A stretch of 64,000 nt of DNA from Mycobacteroides sp. LB1 (lineage in GTDB: Bacteria; Actinomycetota; Actinomycetes; Mycobacteriales; Mycobacteriaceae): contig NZ_JACCFF010000001.1 of the NCBI RefSeq assembly GCF_013449725.1, forward strand, positions 1,054,001-1,118,000, in the 5' to 3' direction. Both the position numbers and the translations under genes were made by a program. Positions within the stretch are counted from its first letter, which is position 1; every line of letters begins with the position of its first letter. The notes beneath the pieces were generated by a model, which was not told the DNA's origin, made no database searches, and saw only the letters and a program-made list of their open reading frames with translations. Below are positions 35,930 through 45,203 of the stretch, one piece after another.

Positions 35930-35945
35930 TTAGTTCAAGCCTCCC

Positions 35946-36365
35946 TTAGACCCGGCGCCGCTTGGGCGGACGGCAACCGTTGTGCGGCTGTGGAGTGACA
36001 TCGGAAATCGCGCCCACCTCGAGGCCAGCGGCCTGCAGCGAGCGGATGGCGGTCTCGCGGCCGGAGCCGGGACCTTTGACGAACACGTCGACCTTCTTCA
36101 CGCCGTGCTCCTGTGCCTTGCGAGCCGCGCTCTCGGCAGCCAGCTGTGCGGCGAACGGGGTTGACTTACGCGAACCCTTGAAGCCGACATGGCCGGAGGA
36201 CGCCCAGGCGATCACGTTGCCCTGCGGGTCCGTGATCGAGACGATGGTGTTGTTGAAGGTGCTCTTGATATGCGCAGCGCCGAGCGGGATGTTCTTCTTT
36301 TCCCGACGACGGGTCTTCTGCGCCTTCTTGGGGCCGGAACCGGCGCCCTTCTTTGGTGGTGCCAT
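35946..36365 (-). CDS. rpsK: 30S ribosomal protein S11 (139 aa)
   Basis: S11 forms the 30S platform. A basic N-terminal extension ([25 protein letters not shown]) precedes the core THIK-like segment [19 protein letters not shown], then [17 protein letters not shown] and the invariant C-terminal [18 protein letters not shown]. It lies 6 bp after rpsM and is the fourth gene of the alpha operon. Confidence 0.98.
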   Translation of the reverse strand: MAPPKKGAGSGPKKAQKTRRREKKNIPLGAAHIKSTFNNTIVSITDPQGNVIAWASSGHVGFKGSRKSTPFAAQLAAESAARKAQEHGVKKVDVFVKGPGSGRETAIRSLQAAGLEVGAISDVTPQPHNGCRPPKRRRV

Positions 36366-36371
36366 TGCGGG

Positions 36372-36746
36372 TTACCTGGCCTTCTTCTTGCCGGCGATGG
36401 TGCGCTTGGGTCCCTTGCGGGTACGCGCATTGGTCTTGGTCCGCTGACCGCGCACCGGCAGGCCACGACGGTGGCGCAGGCCCTGGTAGCAGCCGATCTC
36501 AATCTTGCGGCGGATGTCGGCCTGGACCTCGCGGCGCAGGTCACCCTCCACCTTGAGAGAGGCTTCGATGTACTCGCGCAGCTGAGTCACCTGATCATCG
36601 GTCAGGTCCTTGCTGCGCTGCTCGGGGCTGATACCCGTGGCGGCCAGGATCTCCTTGGAACGGGTCCGGCCAACGCCATAGATATAGGTGAGCGCGATTT
36701 CCATACGCTTATCGCGCGGTAGGTCAACGCCTACTAAACGTGCCAT
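36372..36746 (-). CDS. rpsM: 30S ribosomal protein S13 (124 aa)
   Basis: S13 contacts the P-site tRNA and the 50S subunit at the head. [19 protein letters not shown] is followed by the H2TH-like [17 protein letters not shown] and the basic tail [21 protein letters not shown]. It begins 154 bp after rpmJ, the largest gap in this operon, and that gap holds two hairpins. Confidence 0.98.
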   Translation of the reverse strand: MARLVGVDLPRDKRMEIALTYIYGVGRTRSKEILAATGISPEQRSKDLTDDQVTQLREYIEASLKVEGDLRREVQADIRRKIEIGCYQGLRHRRGLPVRGQRTKTNARTRKGPKRTIAGKKKAR

Positions 36747-36767
36747 GCGGCAGTTCCTCTTTCATTC

Positions 36768-36852
36768 AACGAAGGTCTGTTCCCAGTCCGCCCCCTCTAG
36801 GTTGGGGCCCCGGCCTTCGTTCCGGGGGTGTCTGACCAGCGATTCCGGTCAG
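36768..36852 (-). promoter_or_regulatory. Two hairpins in the rpmJ-rpsM spacer
   Basis: Hairpin 1 has outer arms AACGAAGG (36768-36775) and CCTTCGTT (36814-36821) with inner arms GCCCC/GGGGC. Hairpin 2 has CTGACC (36832-36837) and GGTCAG (36847-36852). A processing, attenuation or ribosomal-protein binding site would fit; none is proven. Confidence 0.4.
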
Positions 36853-36899
36853 TGGTTCTGGGAGGTCATCATTCAGTTGTTGCTGGCTGGCTGTTACGC

Positions 36900-37013
36900 C
36901 TAGCCCTGCCGCTGCTTGTGGCGGGGGTCCTGGCAGATCACCATGACGCGCCCGTGCCGGCGAATCACGCGGCACTTATCGCAGATCGGCTTGACGCTCG
37001 GGTTGACCTTCAC
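36900..37013 (-). CDS. rpmJ: 50S ribosomal protein L36 (37 aa)
   Basis: L36 is a small zinc-ribbon protein of the 50S subunit. The zinc ligands are C11 and C14 ([11 protein letters not shown]), C27 (VICQDP) and H32 (RHKQRQG), so this is the zinc-binding C+ form. GTG at 37013 gives the standard 37 residues; the frame extends further upstream only as an overlap with infA. It lies 28 bp after infA. Confidence 0.96.
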   Translation of the reverse strand: MKVNPSVKPICDKCRVIRRHGRVMVICQDPRHKQRQG

Positions 37014-37041
37014 GTTCTTCGATCCTGTCTCGCAGTTGTAG

Positions 37042-37263
37042 TTACTTGTACCGGTAAACGATCCGACCGCGGGACAGGTCGTAGGGAGACAACTCCACCA
37101 CCACTCTGTCCTCGGGCAGGATGCGGATGTAGTGCTGCCGCATCTTGCCGCTGATGTGGGCGAGCACCTTGTGTCCGTTCTCCAGCTCAATGCGAAACAT
37201 CGCATTGGGCAGGGGTTCGACCACCCGACCCTCGACCTCGATGGCTCCGTCTTTCTTAGCCAT
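37042..37263 (-). CDS. infA: Translation initiation factor IF-1 (73 aa)
   Basis: IF-1 occupies the 30S A site during initiation. It is a single OB fold, [20 protein letters not shown], followed by [21 protein letters not shown] and the end [15 protein letters not shown]. It has a clear GGAGGAT Shine-Dalgarno and is the first gene of the alpha operon, with a 5' UTR of about 138 nt predicted from the nearest good promoter. Confidence 0.98.
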
Positions 37264-37407
37264 ATCCTCCGCGATTCTTATTGCCTGCTCCGGCTATCGC
37301 CGGCATGACACGGCAAACCCTTACCGACCCTCGAAACGTGAGCCGGTGACAGGAAAATCCAGGACTGGGCACGCACATAGTCGGCACGTAAGCCGCACCG
37401 TTGGTCA

Positions 37408-37436
37408 AGGGTACTCGCGTAACGCCCCCAAGCCAA
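37408..37436 (-). promoter_or_regulatory. Predicted sigma-A type promoter for the alpha operon
   Basis: Minus strand: -35 TTGGCT (37436-37431), a 17-nt spacer and -10 TACCCT (37413-37408). It lies in the 208-bp gap between infA and the monooxygenase gene. Confidence 0.4.
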
Positions 37437-37471
37437 ACTGGCCAAGAGTCCGGTCAGTATCCCCGAATGCC

Positions 37472-38758
37472 CTAGGACCAGGTGACTCCCGACCTGCTGA
37501 TATGGGGAATCGCCGTGGGCCGCACCAGGCCGGCAGTCAGCCATGCCCCCGCGAGCCATATATGGGGTGCGGATTTGGCTGCGACGGTCCGCCTGGCACG
37601 CATCGAGACATCCGAACCGTCCAGGACTCGCTGGGCCCGAACGGACAGTATCCGGTTACGCACTCCCGACCGACGCCGCTCGCGAGCGCTGCGGTTGATC
37701 GCCAGCCAGGCCGCCGCAAGGTCACTGGGCTCGCCCAACGCCTCCGCAATGGCATCCGCGGCAGCGACCGCGTCAGCCACACCCGAGTTCAGGCTGCGTC
37801 CACCCAGCGGCGCGAACTGGTGAGCGGCCTCGCCCGCGAGCAGCACCCGGCGGTTGACGTCGGTGTAGCTGGCGGCCACTCCTTGGACGGTCTGATGCAC
37901 CTCGACCGACCTGATGTGGTCCGCATACCAGTCGTCACCGGTCAGCGCCGTGACCCAGGAGCGCACTTGTTCTGCGGTCGGTGCGGTCGCTTCGTCCTCA
38001 GGCAGGTACTGGACATCCAGGCGCAGCCCATCCGGGTACGGCAGGCGAATGGCGTGCCGCTCGCCGAGATCGGGGTGGTGGTACTGGATCTGCACGGGTA
38101 GATCCGCAGTGACGCCGTCAGCGTGTGGTTCGACGTCGATCACCACGCACGGCGGGGACGGCGGGCGATCCGACATGCCGATACCCAGTGCTTGGCGAAT
38201 GGCCGACCTGGTGCCGTCGGCGGCAATGACGTAGCTGGCGCGCACCCGGTCGCCGCTTGCGAGGGTGAGCCGCGCTCCGGTGTGATCGGTGCTGATGTCG
38301 GTGACCGCGGCACCCGAGTGGTACTCAACACCCAGGTCCAGCGCCTCGGCCAATGTCTCGTCTTCAATTGCTTTCTGCGACAAGCTCATTCCCCAGGCCG
38401 CCGGATTCCACGGGCCGGGCATCCGCGATGGAGCGTACGAGGACATGACGAATACCGGTCGGCCCTGGTAGAAGGTCTGGACACCGTGAACCGCCAACGC
38501 CGACCCGCGCAGCCGGGCGCCGAGCTCGGGTGCCACCCGGTCATATCGCCGCAATGTCGAGTGCCCGACAAATGTGGCGCAGTTCCGGTGCCGCTGACGC
38601 TCTTTCGAGCCGGCAGCCTCGAGCACAACCACGTGAATTCCCCGGCGTGCCAATACCGCGGCAGCAAGCAAACCGACAGGTCCGCCGCCGACCACCACGA
38701 CGGCGTCATCGGTGACGTCCCGGCGTGCGTCCGCTGATACCGCCGCAAGGTGAGGCAC
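37472..38758 (-). CDS. FAD-dependent aromatic-type monooxygenase (428 aa)
   Basis: A group A flavin monooxygenase (PHBH fold). The dinucleotide motif is VVVGGGPVGLLAAAVLARRG (20-39), the DG motif is AADGTRSAIRQALGI near 195, and the second FAD motif is RRVLLAGEAAHQFAPLGGRS near 330. That motif reads GE where GD is usual. Such enzymes hydroxylate aromatic or polyketide-like substrates with NAD(P)H. GTG at 38758 sits 6 nt after TACCGT. It is not present between infA and the oxidoreductase in M. tuberculosis. The substrate is unknown. Confidence 0.9.
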   Translation of the reverse strand: MPHLAAVSADARRDVTDDAVVVVGGGPVGLLAAAVLARRGIHVVVLEAAGSKERQRHRNCATFVGHSTLRRYDRVAPELGARLRGSALAVHGVQTFYQGRPVFVMSSYAPSRMPGPWNPAAWGMSLSQKAIEDETLAEALDLGVEYHSGAAVTDISTDHTGARLTLASGDRVRASYVIAADGTRSAIRQALGIGMSDRPPSPPCVVIDVEPHADGVTADLPVQIQYHHPDLGERHAIRLPYPDGLRLDVQYLPEDEATAPTAEQVRSWVTALTGDDWYADHIRSVEVHQTVQGVAASYTDVNRRVLLAGEAAHQFAPLGGRSLNSGVADAVAAADAIAEALGEPSDLAAAWLAINRSARERRRSGVRNRILSVRAQRVLDGSDVSMRARRTVAAKSAPHIWLAGAWLTAGLVRPTAIPHISRSGVTWS

Positions 38759-38764
38759 ACCATG

Positions 38765-38770
38765 ACGGTA
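38765..38770 (-). promoter_or_regulatory. Predicted -10 hexamer (TACCGT), leaderless monooxygenase mRNA
   Basis: Minus strand TACCGT, CATGGT, then GTG at 38758. The same spacing occurs at the other leaderless candidates. Confidence 0.5.
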
Positions 38771-38825
38771 CCGCGCGGGGCAAATCGTGCGCCTACCGAT
38801 ATTTCGGTCCGTATATTGAGGCCAC

Positions 38826-38905
38826 TACCTGGTGCGGCGCACGCCTGAGCAATTGAGCACGTAGCCAAGCAGGGCGGATTCGTGGTACGTAAGTCGGAAA
38901 TGGCG
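38826..38905. repeat. 80-bp direct repeat, left copy
   Basis: Shares about 69 of 80 positions with 41144-41222 in the same orientation, including unbroken blocks TACCTGGTGCGGCGC, GAGCACGTAGCCA and GGGCGGATTCGTGGTAC. It lies in the 234-bp gap between the monooxygenase and amidohydrolase genes, which holds no other feature. Confidence 0.8.
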
Positions 38906-38992
38906 CATAGCGCCGCTGGCATAACTACCTCGCCACCCGAGGCCTTGGCTGCCCCAGATCCGATGAGAATGCCCCAGATTCAGACTGATGGG

Positions 38993-40561
38993 TCAGCGCA
39001 GCGGACCGGAGGGCTCGCTCGTTCCGGCTCGAAGTAGTCGCCCACGGCGCTCCCCTGAGAACTGTCCGTCGCGGATCACTGGAGTCCCCTCAAGTAATAC
39101 CCATTGCATACCGGCGGGCGGTGTTTCGGGATGACTGTAATTGCCGGCGTGGTCGATGACATCAGGGTCGAAAATGCATATATCAGCAGCGGCACCGCGC
39201 CCCAACCAGCCCCGATCTGAAAGTCCGAACTGTGAAGCAGATGCGGATGTCATCTTTCGCACAGCCTCGCCGAGAGACACGATCTCACGGTCACGGACGT
39301 AGGTGCCGAGGAAGCGAGGAAAGGTCCCGTATGTGCGTGGATGAACAAGACCCGTAGGGACATCGTTGTCTGAACCGATCGAGATGAGCGGGCTCCGCAT
39401 GAGGGTTTCGACGTCGTCGGCCCGCATGACATGCAGCACGGTGTCGGCCGCAGGGTCGGTGAGAAGCAGATCGCACAGGGTGTCCCATGGGTCGCGATCA
39501 CCTGTGATGTCGGCGAGGGTTCGACCGGCGACGGCAAGATCTGCATGTCGGGTGACAGTCAGGTCGTCGGGTCGGATCTCACGCCAAATTCCTGCTCCCA
39601 CAAACTCGACAGGATCCTCAGCGATCCGGCGTAGCCGCAGCCGTTCCAGGGGATCGGCCAATCGTTCCCGAAGCCTGCTCTTGCCTCCTTCGGAGGCGAG
39701 CGTCGGGAGCACTGCTACGAGACCGGTACTGCAGGCCTCGTACGGGTACAGATCGCCGAGCACGTCCACCCCGGACAAGCGGGCCTGAGTGATGCGTTCG
39801 AGCAGGTGGGGCGCCGCCCCGTGCGCGGCGTATCCGGAGGCTTTGCAGTGCGATACCTGAAGCCGAATTCCAGCCGCCCGGGCAACAGCAATCGCCTCGT
39901 CGACGGCGTCGAGTAGCCCCTCCCCCTCGTTGCGCATGTGCGTTGCATAGCTCGCGCCCCAGCGGCGTGCGACCTGCGCGAGCGCAATGAGTTCGTCGCG
40001 CTCGGCGTAGGCGCCCGGCACGTACTCGAGTCCCGACGACCAGCCGACGGCGCCTGCAGCGAATGCTTCGTCGGCGAGCTCGCACATCCGCTCCAGCCCA
40101 CCGGGTGGCAGCTTCCGTTCGAACCCTGCCACTGCGATGCGCAGCGTGTTGTGACCCACGAGCGCTGCGAGGTGGTTCGTCGTTCCGGCCACATCGACGG
40201 CATCGAGGTAGTCGACGAATCGAGGGAAGGAATGTCCCATCTCTGCCACCACCTCAGCGGCGTGATCCGAATGTGTTGGCGCGCAGGTGTATCCGCAGTT
40301 GCCGACGATCTCGGTCGTCACTCCCTGTAGCAACTTGAAGGGCTGCGGATCGGGCATGAACGGGACGGTGTCGGAATGCGTATGCGGGTCAACGAATCCT
40401 GGCGTCACCGCGAGACCGTCCGCGTCGATGCGTTCGCGGGTAGGGCCGAGGTCCGCGCCGATCGCCGCGACTCGACCGTCGGCGATGGCCACGTCGGCGG
40501 TGATGCCCGCTCCACCGAAGCCGTCGTAGACCGTGCCGCCGAGAATGATCAGGTCATGCAT
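38993..40561 (-). CDS. N-acyl-D-amino-acid deacylase / D-aminoacylase family amidohydrolase (522 aa)
   Basis: A zinc amidohydrolase with the D-aminoacylase layout. Metal ligands H60 and H62 lie in GFVDPHTHSD, the conserved Cys is in GNCGYTCAP near 98, and further ligands are in MRNEGEGL and QVSHCKASGYAAHG near 230. The catalytic Asp is in ISIGSDNDVPTG near 397. It would remove acyl groups from D-amino acids or hydrolyse a related cyclic amide. The AAGGTGG Shine-Dalgarno supports ATG at 40561. The upstream sequence is a decayed peptidase fragment. It lies between the two copies of the direct repeat. Confidence 0.9.
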   Translation of the reverse strand: MHDLIILGGTVYDGFGGAGITADVAIADGRVAAIGADLGPTRERIDADGLAVTPGFVDPHTHSDTVPFMPDPQPFKLLQGVTTEIVGNCGYTCAPTHSDHAAEVVAEMGHSFPRFVDYLDAVDVAGTTNHLAALVGHNTLRIAVAGFERKLPPGGLERMCELADEAFAAGAVGWSSGLEYVPGAYAERDELIALAQVARRWGASYATHMRNEGEGLLDAVDEAIAVARAAGIRLQVSHCKASGYAAHGAAPHLLERITQARLSGVDVLGDLYPYEACSTGLVAVLPTLASEGGKSRLRERLADPLERLRLRRIAEDPVEFVGAGIWREIRPDDLTVTRHADLAVAGRTLADITGDRDPWDTLCDLLLTDPAADTVLHVMRADDVETLMRSPLISIGSDNDVPTGLVHPRTYGTFPRFLGTYVRDREIVSLGEAVRKMTSASASQFGLSDRGWLGRGAAADICIFDPDVIDHAGNYSHPETPPAGMQWVLLEGTPVIRDGQFSGERRGRLLRAGTSEPSGPLR

Positions 40562-40803
40562 GTGCTGCCACCTTCGAGTTAGCGATCGCCTCGCCGTCCT
40601 TCTCGCCGGCGGCGGTGCGGGCTGGTGTTGGCTGGCTGCTCACCACTTCCGAGCGGGCGGGGGCGGTGACGGTGAATCTGAACGTCGCCTTGAGGTCGGG
40701 CTGTTCCAACACCGCGAACATACGCCGTGAATCCGGCACTTCGAACTGGGAGTGCTTTCGCGCGCTCCGCCACCTCGACTCGGGTCAGGTTCTCTCCGGG
40801 CAT
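40554..40803 (-). pseudogene. Decayed M1 aminopeptidase N (pepN) fragment
   Basis: Two reading frames recall PepN. The frame from 40803 reads MPGENLTRVEVAERAKAL, like the mycobacterial PepN start. After a frame shift near 40755 the next frame reads SRRMFAVLEQPDLKATFRF, then TVTAPARSEVVSSQPTP, which matches the R-R-x-F-x-x-x-x-Q-P-D-x-K-A-T-F block about 100 residues into M1 peptidases. So an internal deletion plus frameshift left about 75 codons. No catalytic HEXXH remains. It cannot be functional. Confidence 0.72.
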
Positions 40804-41143
40804 GTATGTCTCCTCGCTGTTTCCCGTTTTGCGCTCGACACGCCACCGGCCAATGGATCGGTCCCGGCTCGAACCGGGTAGCCGTCAGCTGCACTGCAGG
40901 TCGAATCTGGTCGGTCCGGAACCGAACTGGACAAGGTCGGTGGATCCCGCGCCGACGACTATCCGGCCCGATGCGCAGCTGCCGATCCACTGCCCCTCCC
41001 CAGAGATCACCGTCCCGCTCGCGGGCAGGGACGATCCGAACCTTCCGTTGGTTACTTAGTTCGGAGGACAAGACCGCCTACCTGCCGACAGATCACTGCT
41101 CGACGGCATCGGCATCGCGGCAATCGCGATCTCGGCAGTGACA
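40804..41143. other. Non-coding remnant region
   Basis: This stretch between the pepN fragment and the right repeat has open frames on both strands, but none has a start with a ribosome-binding site or a recognisable family. It may be further decayed coding DNA. I see no hairpin terminator or RNA gene in it. Confidence 0.45.
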
Positions 41144-41222
41144 TACCTGGTGCGGCGCGCGCCGCACCAAGTGAGCACGTAGCCAGCGGGGCGGATTCGT
41201 GGTACCTATGTCGGTAGTGGCG
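41144..41222. repeat. 80-bp direct repeat, right copy, with 22-bp palindrome
   Basis: The right partner of 38826-38905. This copy contains a perfect palindrome at 41148-41169 (arms TGGTGCGGCGC and GCGCCGCACCA) that is broken in the left copy. It ends 32 bp before the NfeD-like gene and may have been its promoter region originally. Confidence 0.8.
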
Positions 41223-41254
41223 AACATTGCCGTCGGCAACGGGGAGGGGGTCGG

Positions 41255-41791
41255 GTGGACGGTCTGACGATCGGATATCTGGCGGCCTTCGCGGTCGGAG
41301 GCATCGCGGTGCTCTCAGCGCTGCTGCTCACCGATATCGGCCACGGCGACGGGATGCCGTTTCTGAGCCTGACCTCGCTTTCCGCAGCGCTCACCGGCGC
41401 AGGCGCCGGTGGATTCGTCGGCTCGGCGCTGCACATCGCGCCACTGCCGACGGCGATCGTCGCCGTGGTGTGCGCCGTTGCCCTGGTGTCGATCCTGCAA
41501 CTTTTCCTGACATACCTGCGGGGCCAGCAAGCGAACTCACACTCCGGTCGTGCGTCCTATGTGGGCAGGCTCGGCACCGTAACCCTCGAAGTGCCCGCCG
41601 GAGATGGCTGGGGTGAGATCGCGTTCATCGATGCCGACGGCAACCGGGTGCATTCGCGAGCGATCAGCGATGAGCCTTCTGAACTGTCCAAGAACACTGC
41701 GGTCTACATCGCCGATGTCGACTCGGAATACCTGCACGTCGTCGCCATCCCCGAAGCGCCATCCGGCGCAACCACGAAGGACCTCATATGA
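41255..41791 (+). CDS. NfeD-like membrane protein (178 aa)
   Basis: Hydrophobic segments at about residues 4-26, 38-58 and 64-86 are followed by a C-terminal OB-fold-like domain (SYVGRLGTVTLEVPAGDGWGEIAFIDADGNR), as in short NfeD proteins. GTG at 41255 follows GGGGAGGGGG. It overlaps the flotillin gene (ATGA), and NfeD-flotillin pairs are well known in bacteria. NfeD proteins assist SPFH proteins in forming membrane microdomains. The pair is inserted relative to M. tuberculosis, where infA and the oxidoreductase are adjacent. Confidence 0.85.
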   Translation: MDGLTIGYLAAFAVGGIAVLSALLLTDIGHGDGMPFLSLTSLSAALTGAGAGGFVGSALHIAPLPTAIVAVVCAVALVSILQLFLTYLRGQQANSHSGRASYVGRLGTVTLEVPAGDGWGEIAFIDADGNRVHSRAISDEPSELSKNTAVYIADVDSEYLHVVAIPEAPSGATTKDLI

Positions 41792-43332
41792 GTTTGCTCG
41801 TTATCATCGTCATCATCGCGATCGCGGTACTGGTGCTATTCGTGGCCCTGCCGCTGATTTACGTCCGCAACTACATCAAGGTGCCGCCCAATGAGGTCGC
41901 CGTCTTCACGGGGCGCGGCCAGCCGAAGGTGGTGCGCGGTGGCGCCCGGTTCAAGATGCCCGGTATCGAGCGGGTGGACATCATGTCGCTCGAACCGTTC
42001 AACGTGAACATCAACCTGCAGAATGCGTTGTCCAACAATGGCGTTCCGGTCAACGTCGAGGCCGTGGGCCTGGTGCGAATCGGCTCTAACGACGAGGCCG
42101 TGCAGACCGCTGTCCAACGCTTCCTGACCGCGGATCTGAGCGAATTGCAGCGGCAGATCAATGAGATCCTGGCAGGCAGCCTGCGCGGCATCACAGCCAC
42201 CATGACCGTCGAGGACCTGAACTCGAATCGTGATTCGCTGGCGCGCAGCGTGGTGGAGGAAGCAGGCGGTGACCTCTCCCGCATCGGTATGGAGGTCGAT
42301 GTCCTCAAGATCGCGGGCATCTCCGACCGCAACGGATATCTGGAGTCGCTGGGGCAGCGTCGTATCGCCGAGGTCCGCCGCGATGCGACGGTCGGCACGG
42401 CCCAAGCGGAACGGGACGCGCAGATTCAATCGGCACAGGCCCGGCAGGCCGGCTCCATCGCGCAGGCCGAGGCCGATACCGCGATCGCCTCCGCCAACCA
42501 GAAGCGCGACGTGGAGCTGGCACGGCTGCGCGCACAGACCGAAGCCGAGAACGCCCAGGCAGATCAGGCGGGCCCGTTGGCCCAGGCACGGGCCGAGAAG
42601 GACGTGGGTATAGCCCGCGAGCAGGCGGAGGCCGCGCGCGTGCAAGCCCGCACCGAGGTGGAGTTGCGACGCACCGAGCAGGCTCAGGCCGCGTTGCAGG
42701 CCGATGTCATCGCCCCGGCCGAAGCACGTCGTCAGGCCGATATCGCTATCGCGGAAGGCAGTCGACAGTCCACGATCCTGAAGGCGCAGGCCGATGCCGA
42801 GGCGGAACGGCAGAAGGGTTCCGCGGAGGCAGACGCCCGTAAGGCGGCCGCCGACGCATTCCGCGTGGAGCAGCAGGCCGCCGCCGACGGTGCCAAGGCC
42901 AAGCTCATCGCCGAAGCCGATGGCACCAGGGCCCAGCTGATCGCCGAGGCTGAGGGCACCAAGGCCAAGCTGCTGGCAGAGGCCGACGGAAAGAAGGAGG
43001 TCGCCGCGGCCCTCAACGCTTACACGCCGGAGGCCGCACGACTGCTGACCCTGCCGGACATCCTGGCGGCGGTGGTGCAGGCAACCGAGGCCGCGGCAAA
43101 ACCGCTCGGCGAGATCGAAAGGCTGTCCATCATCGGCGGCGCCGGTGATGCCCAGGACGCATTGGGCACCCTTCTCGGGGTTAGCCCGCAAGCGGTAGCG
43201 AAAGTGATTGAGAGTCTTAAGGTTTCAGGTATCGACCTACCCGAGCTTCTCAACCGCACTCAGCAGACCAAGGAACATTCGTCCACTCCTGCGGCACCGC
43301 TTGCCCGCTCCGACGGACGGGTAGAGGAATAG
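41788..43332 (+). CDS. Flotillin-like SPFH/band 7 protein (514 aa)
   Basis: Residues 3-28 are a membrane hairpin or anchor, and 30-190 an SPFH domain (NEVAVFTGRGQPKVVRGGARFKMPG). A long Ala/Glu/Gln/Arg-rich coiled coil spans about 195-420. It ends with three near-identical 11-residue units (AKLIAEADGTR, AQLIAEAEGTK, AKLLAEADGKK). A flotillin C-terminal region then contains ILAAVVQATEAAAKPLGEIE. Flotillins scaffold ordered membrane domains. ATG at 41788 overlaps the NfeD gene. Confidence 0.93.
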   Translation: MSLLVIIVIIAIAVLVLFVALPLIYVRNYIKVPPNEVAVFTGRGQPKVVRGGARFKMPGIERVDIMSLEPFNVNINLQNALSNNGVPVNVEAVGLVRIGSNDEAVQTAVQRFLTADLSELQRQINEILAGSLRGITATMTVEDLNSNRDSLARSVVEEAGGDLSRIGMEVDVLKIAGISDRNGYLESLGQRRIAEVRRDATVGTAQAERDAQIQSAQARQAGSIAQAEADTAIASANQKRDVELARLRAQTEAENAQADQAGPLAQARAEKDVGIAREQAEAARVQARTEVELRRTEQAQAALQADVIAPAEARRQADIAIAEGSRQSTILKAQADAEAERQKGSAEADARKAAADAFRVEQQAAADGAKAKLIAEADGTRAQLIAEAEGTKAKLLAEADGKKEVAAALNAYTPEAARLLTLPDILAAVVQATEAAAKPLGEIERLSIIGGAGDAQDALGTLLGVSPQAVAKVIESLKVSGIDLPELLNRTQQTKEHSSTPAAPLARSDGRVEE

Positions 43333-43361
43333 CGACACCACCGGTGAAGTTGGGACGCGAT

Positions 43362-44186
43362 ATGAGCGAATCGAACCTCAGCCGATTTGGAGTATGGAAG
43401 GGCGGTCCGGTCACACCGGAGCAGGCCAAGGCCATCGAGGATCTGGGCTACGGCTCAGTGTGGATCGGGGGTGTGTTCACCTCGGATTTGGCTTATGTGG
43501 AACCGCTACTCGAAGCGACCGAGCATCTCACGGTTGCCAGCGGCATCGTCAACATCTGGACCTCCCCCGTCGACGAGATAGCCGCTTCATTCCATCGCAT
43601 CGAGGCGGCCTATCCCGGGCGATTCCTGCTCGGGGTTGGCGCTGGACATCCCGAAGCATCGGCCGAGTACCGCAAGCCGTACGACGCCCTGGTCGAGTAC
43701 CTCGACGGGCTGGATGCGGCAGGCGTCCCCAAGGAGCGCCGGGCGCTGGCCGCACTGGGACCCAAGGTGCTGAAGCTGTCCGCGGATCGCACCGCCGGCG
43801 CACACCCCTATCTGACGACACCGGAACACACCCGACAGGCCCGAGAGGTCATCGGTCCAGATGCCCTGCTCATTCCCGAGCACAAGGTGGTGCTGAGCAC
43901 CGACGCGGAGAGTGCACGTGCGATCGGCCGGAGCACCGTCGACTTCTATCTTCAGTTGAGCAATTACGTAAACAACTGGAAGAGACTCGGTTTCAGCGAC
44001 GAGGATGTCACCTCACCGGGTAGCGACACATTCATCGACGCCGTGGTGGCGCACGGTACCGCCGAAGAAATCGCCGGTCAGCTGGGCAAGCACATCGACG
44101 CAGGCGCCGATCAGGTGCTGATTCAGGTCCTAGGCGATAAGGGATTGATCGACACGTTGACCTCACTGGCGGACGTGCTTCGGTAA
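43362..44186 (+). CDS. LLM-class F420-dependent oxidoreductase, Rv3463-like (274 aa)
   Basis: A luciferase-like TIM-barrel protein opening LSRFGVWKGGPVTPEQAKAIE, then GYGSVWIGG, TVASGIVNIWTSPVDEIAAS and PGRFLLGVGAGHPE. The pattern is that of the F420-dependent MSMEG_4141/Rv3463-type group. I prefer ATG 43362; GTG at 43344 would add six residues. It lies between the flotillin and rmlB genes and matches the Rv3463 position before rmlB. The substrate is unknown. Confidence 0.9.
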   Translation: MSESNLSRFGVWKGGPVTPEQAKAIEDLGYGSVWIGGVFTSDLAYVEPLLEATEHLTVASGIVNIWTSPVDEIAASFHRIEAAYPGRFLLGVGAGHPEASAEYRKPYDALVEYLDGLDAAGVPKERRALAALGPKVLKLSADRTAGAHPYLTTPEHTRQAREVIGPDALLIPEHKVVLSTDAESARAIGRSTVDFYLQLSNYVNNWKRLGFSDEDVTSPGSDTFIDAVVAHGTAEEIAGQLGKHIDAGADQVLIQVLGDKGLIDTLTSLADVLR

Positions 44187-44194
44187 TCCCCCGT

Positions 44195-45202
<1,008 letters not shown>

Positions 45203-45203
45203 T

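Noticed and set aside
40804..41143. Possible small gene between pepN fragment and direct repeat
   Set aside because: Several open frames of about 100 codons but none with a start signal, codon pattern or recognisable motif.
41836..43191. 451-codon minus-strand open frame
   Set aside because: Antisense to the flotillin coiled-coil; its Leu/Gly/Arg-rich sequence is the complement of Ala/Glu/Gln codons.
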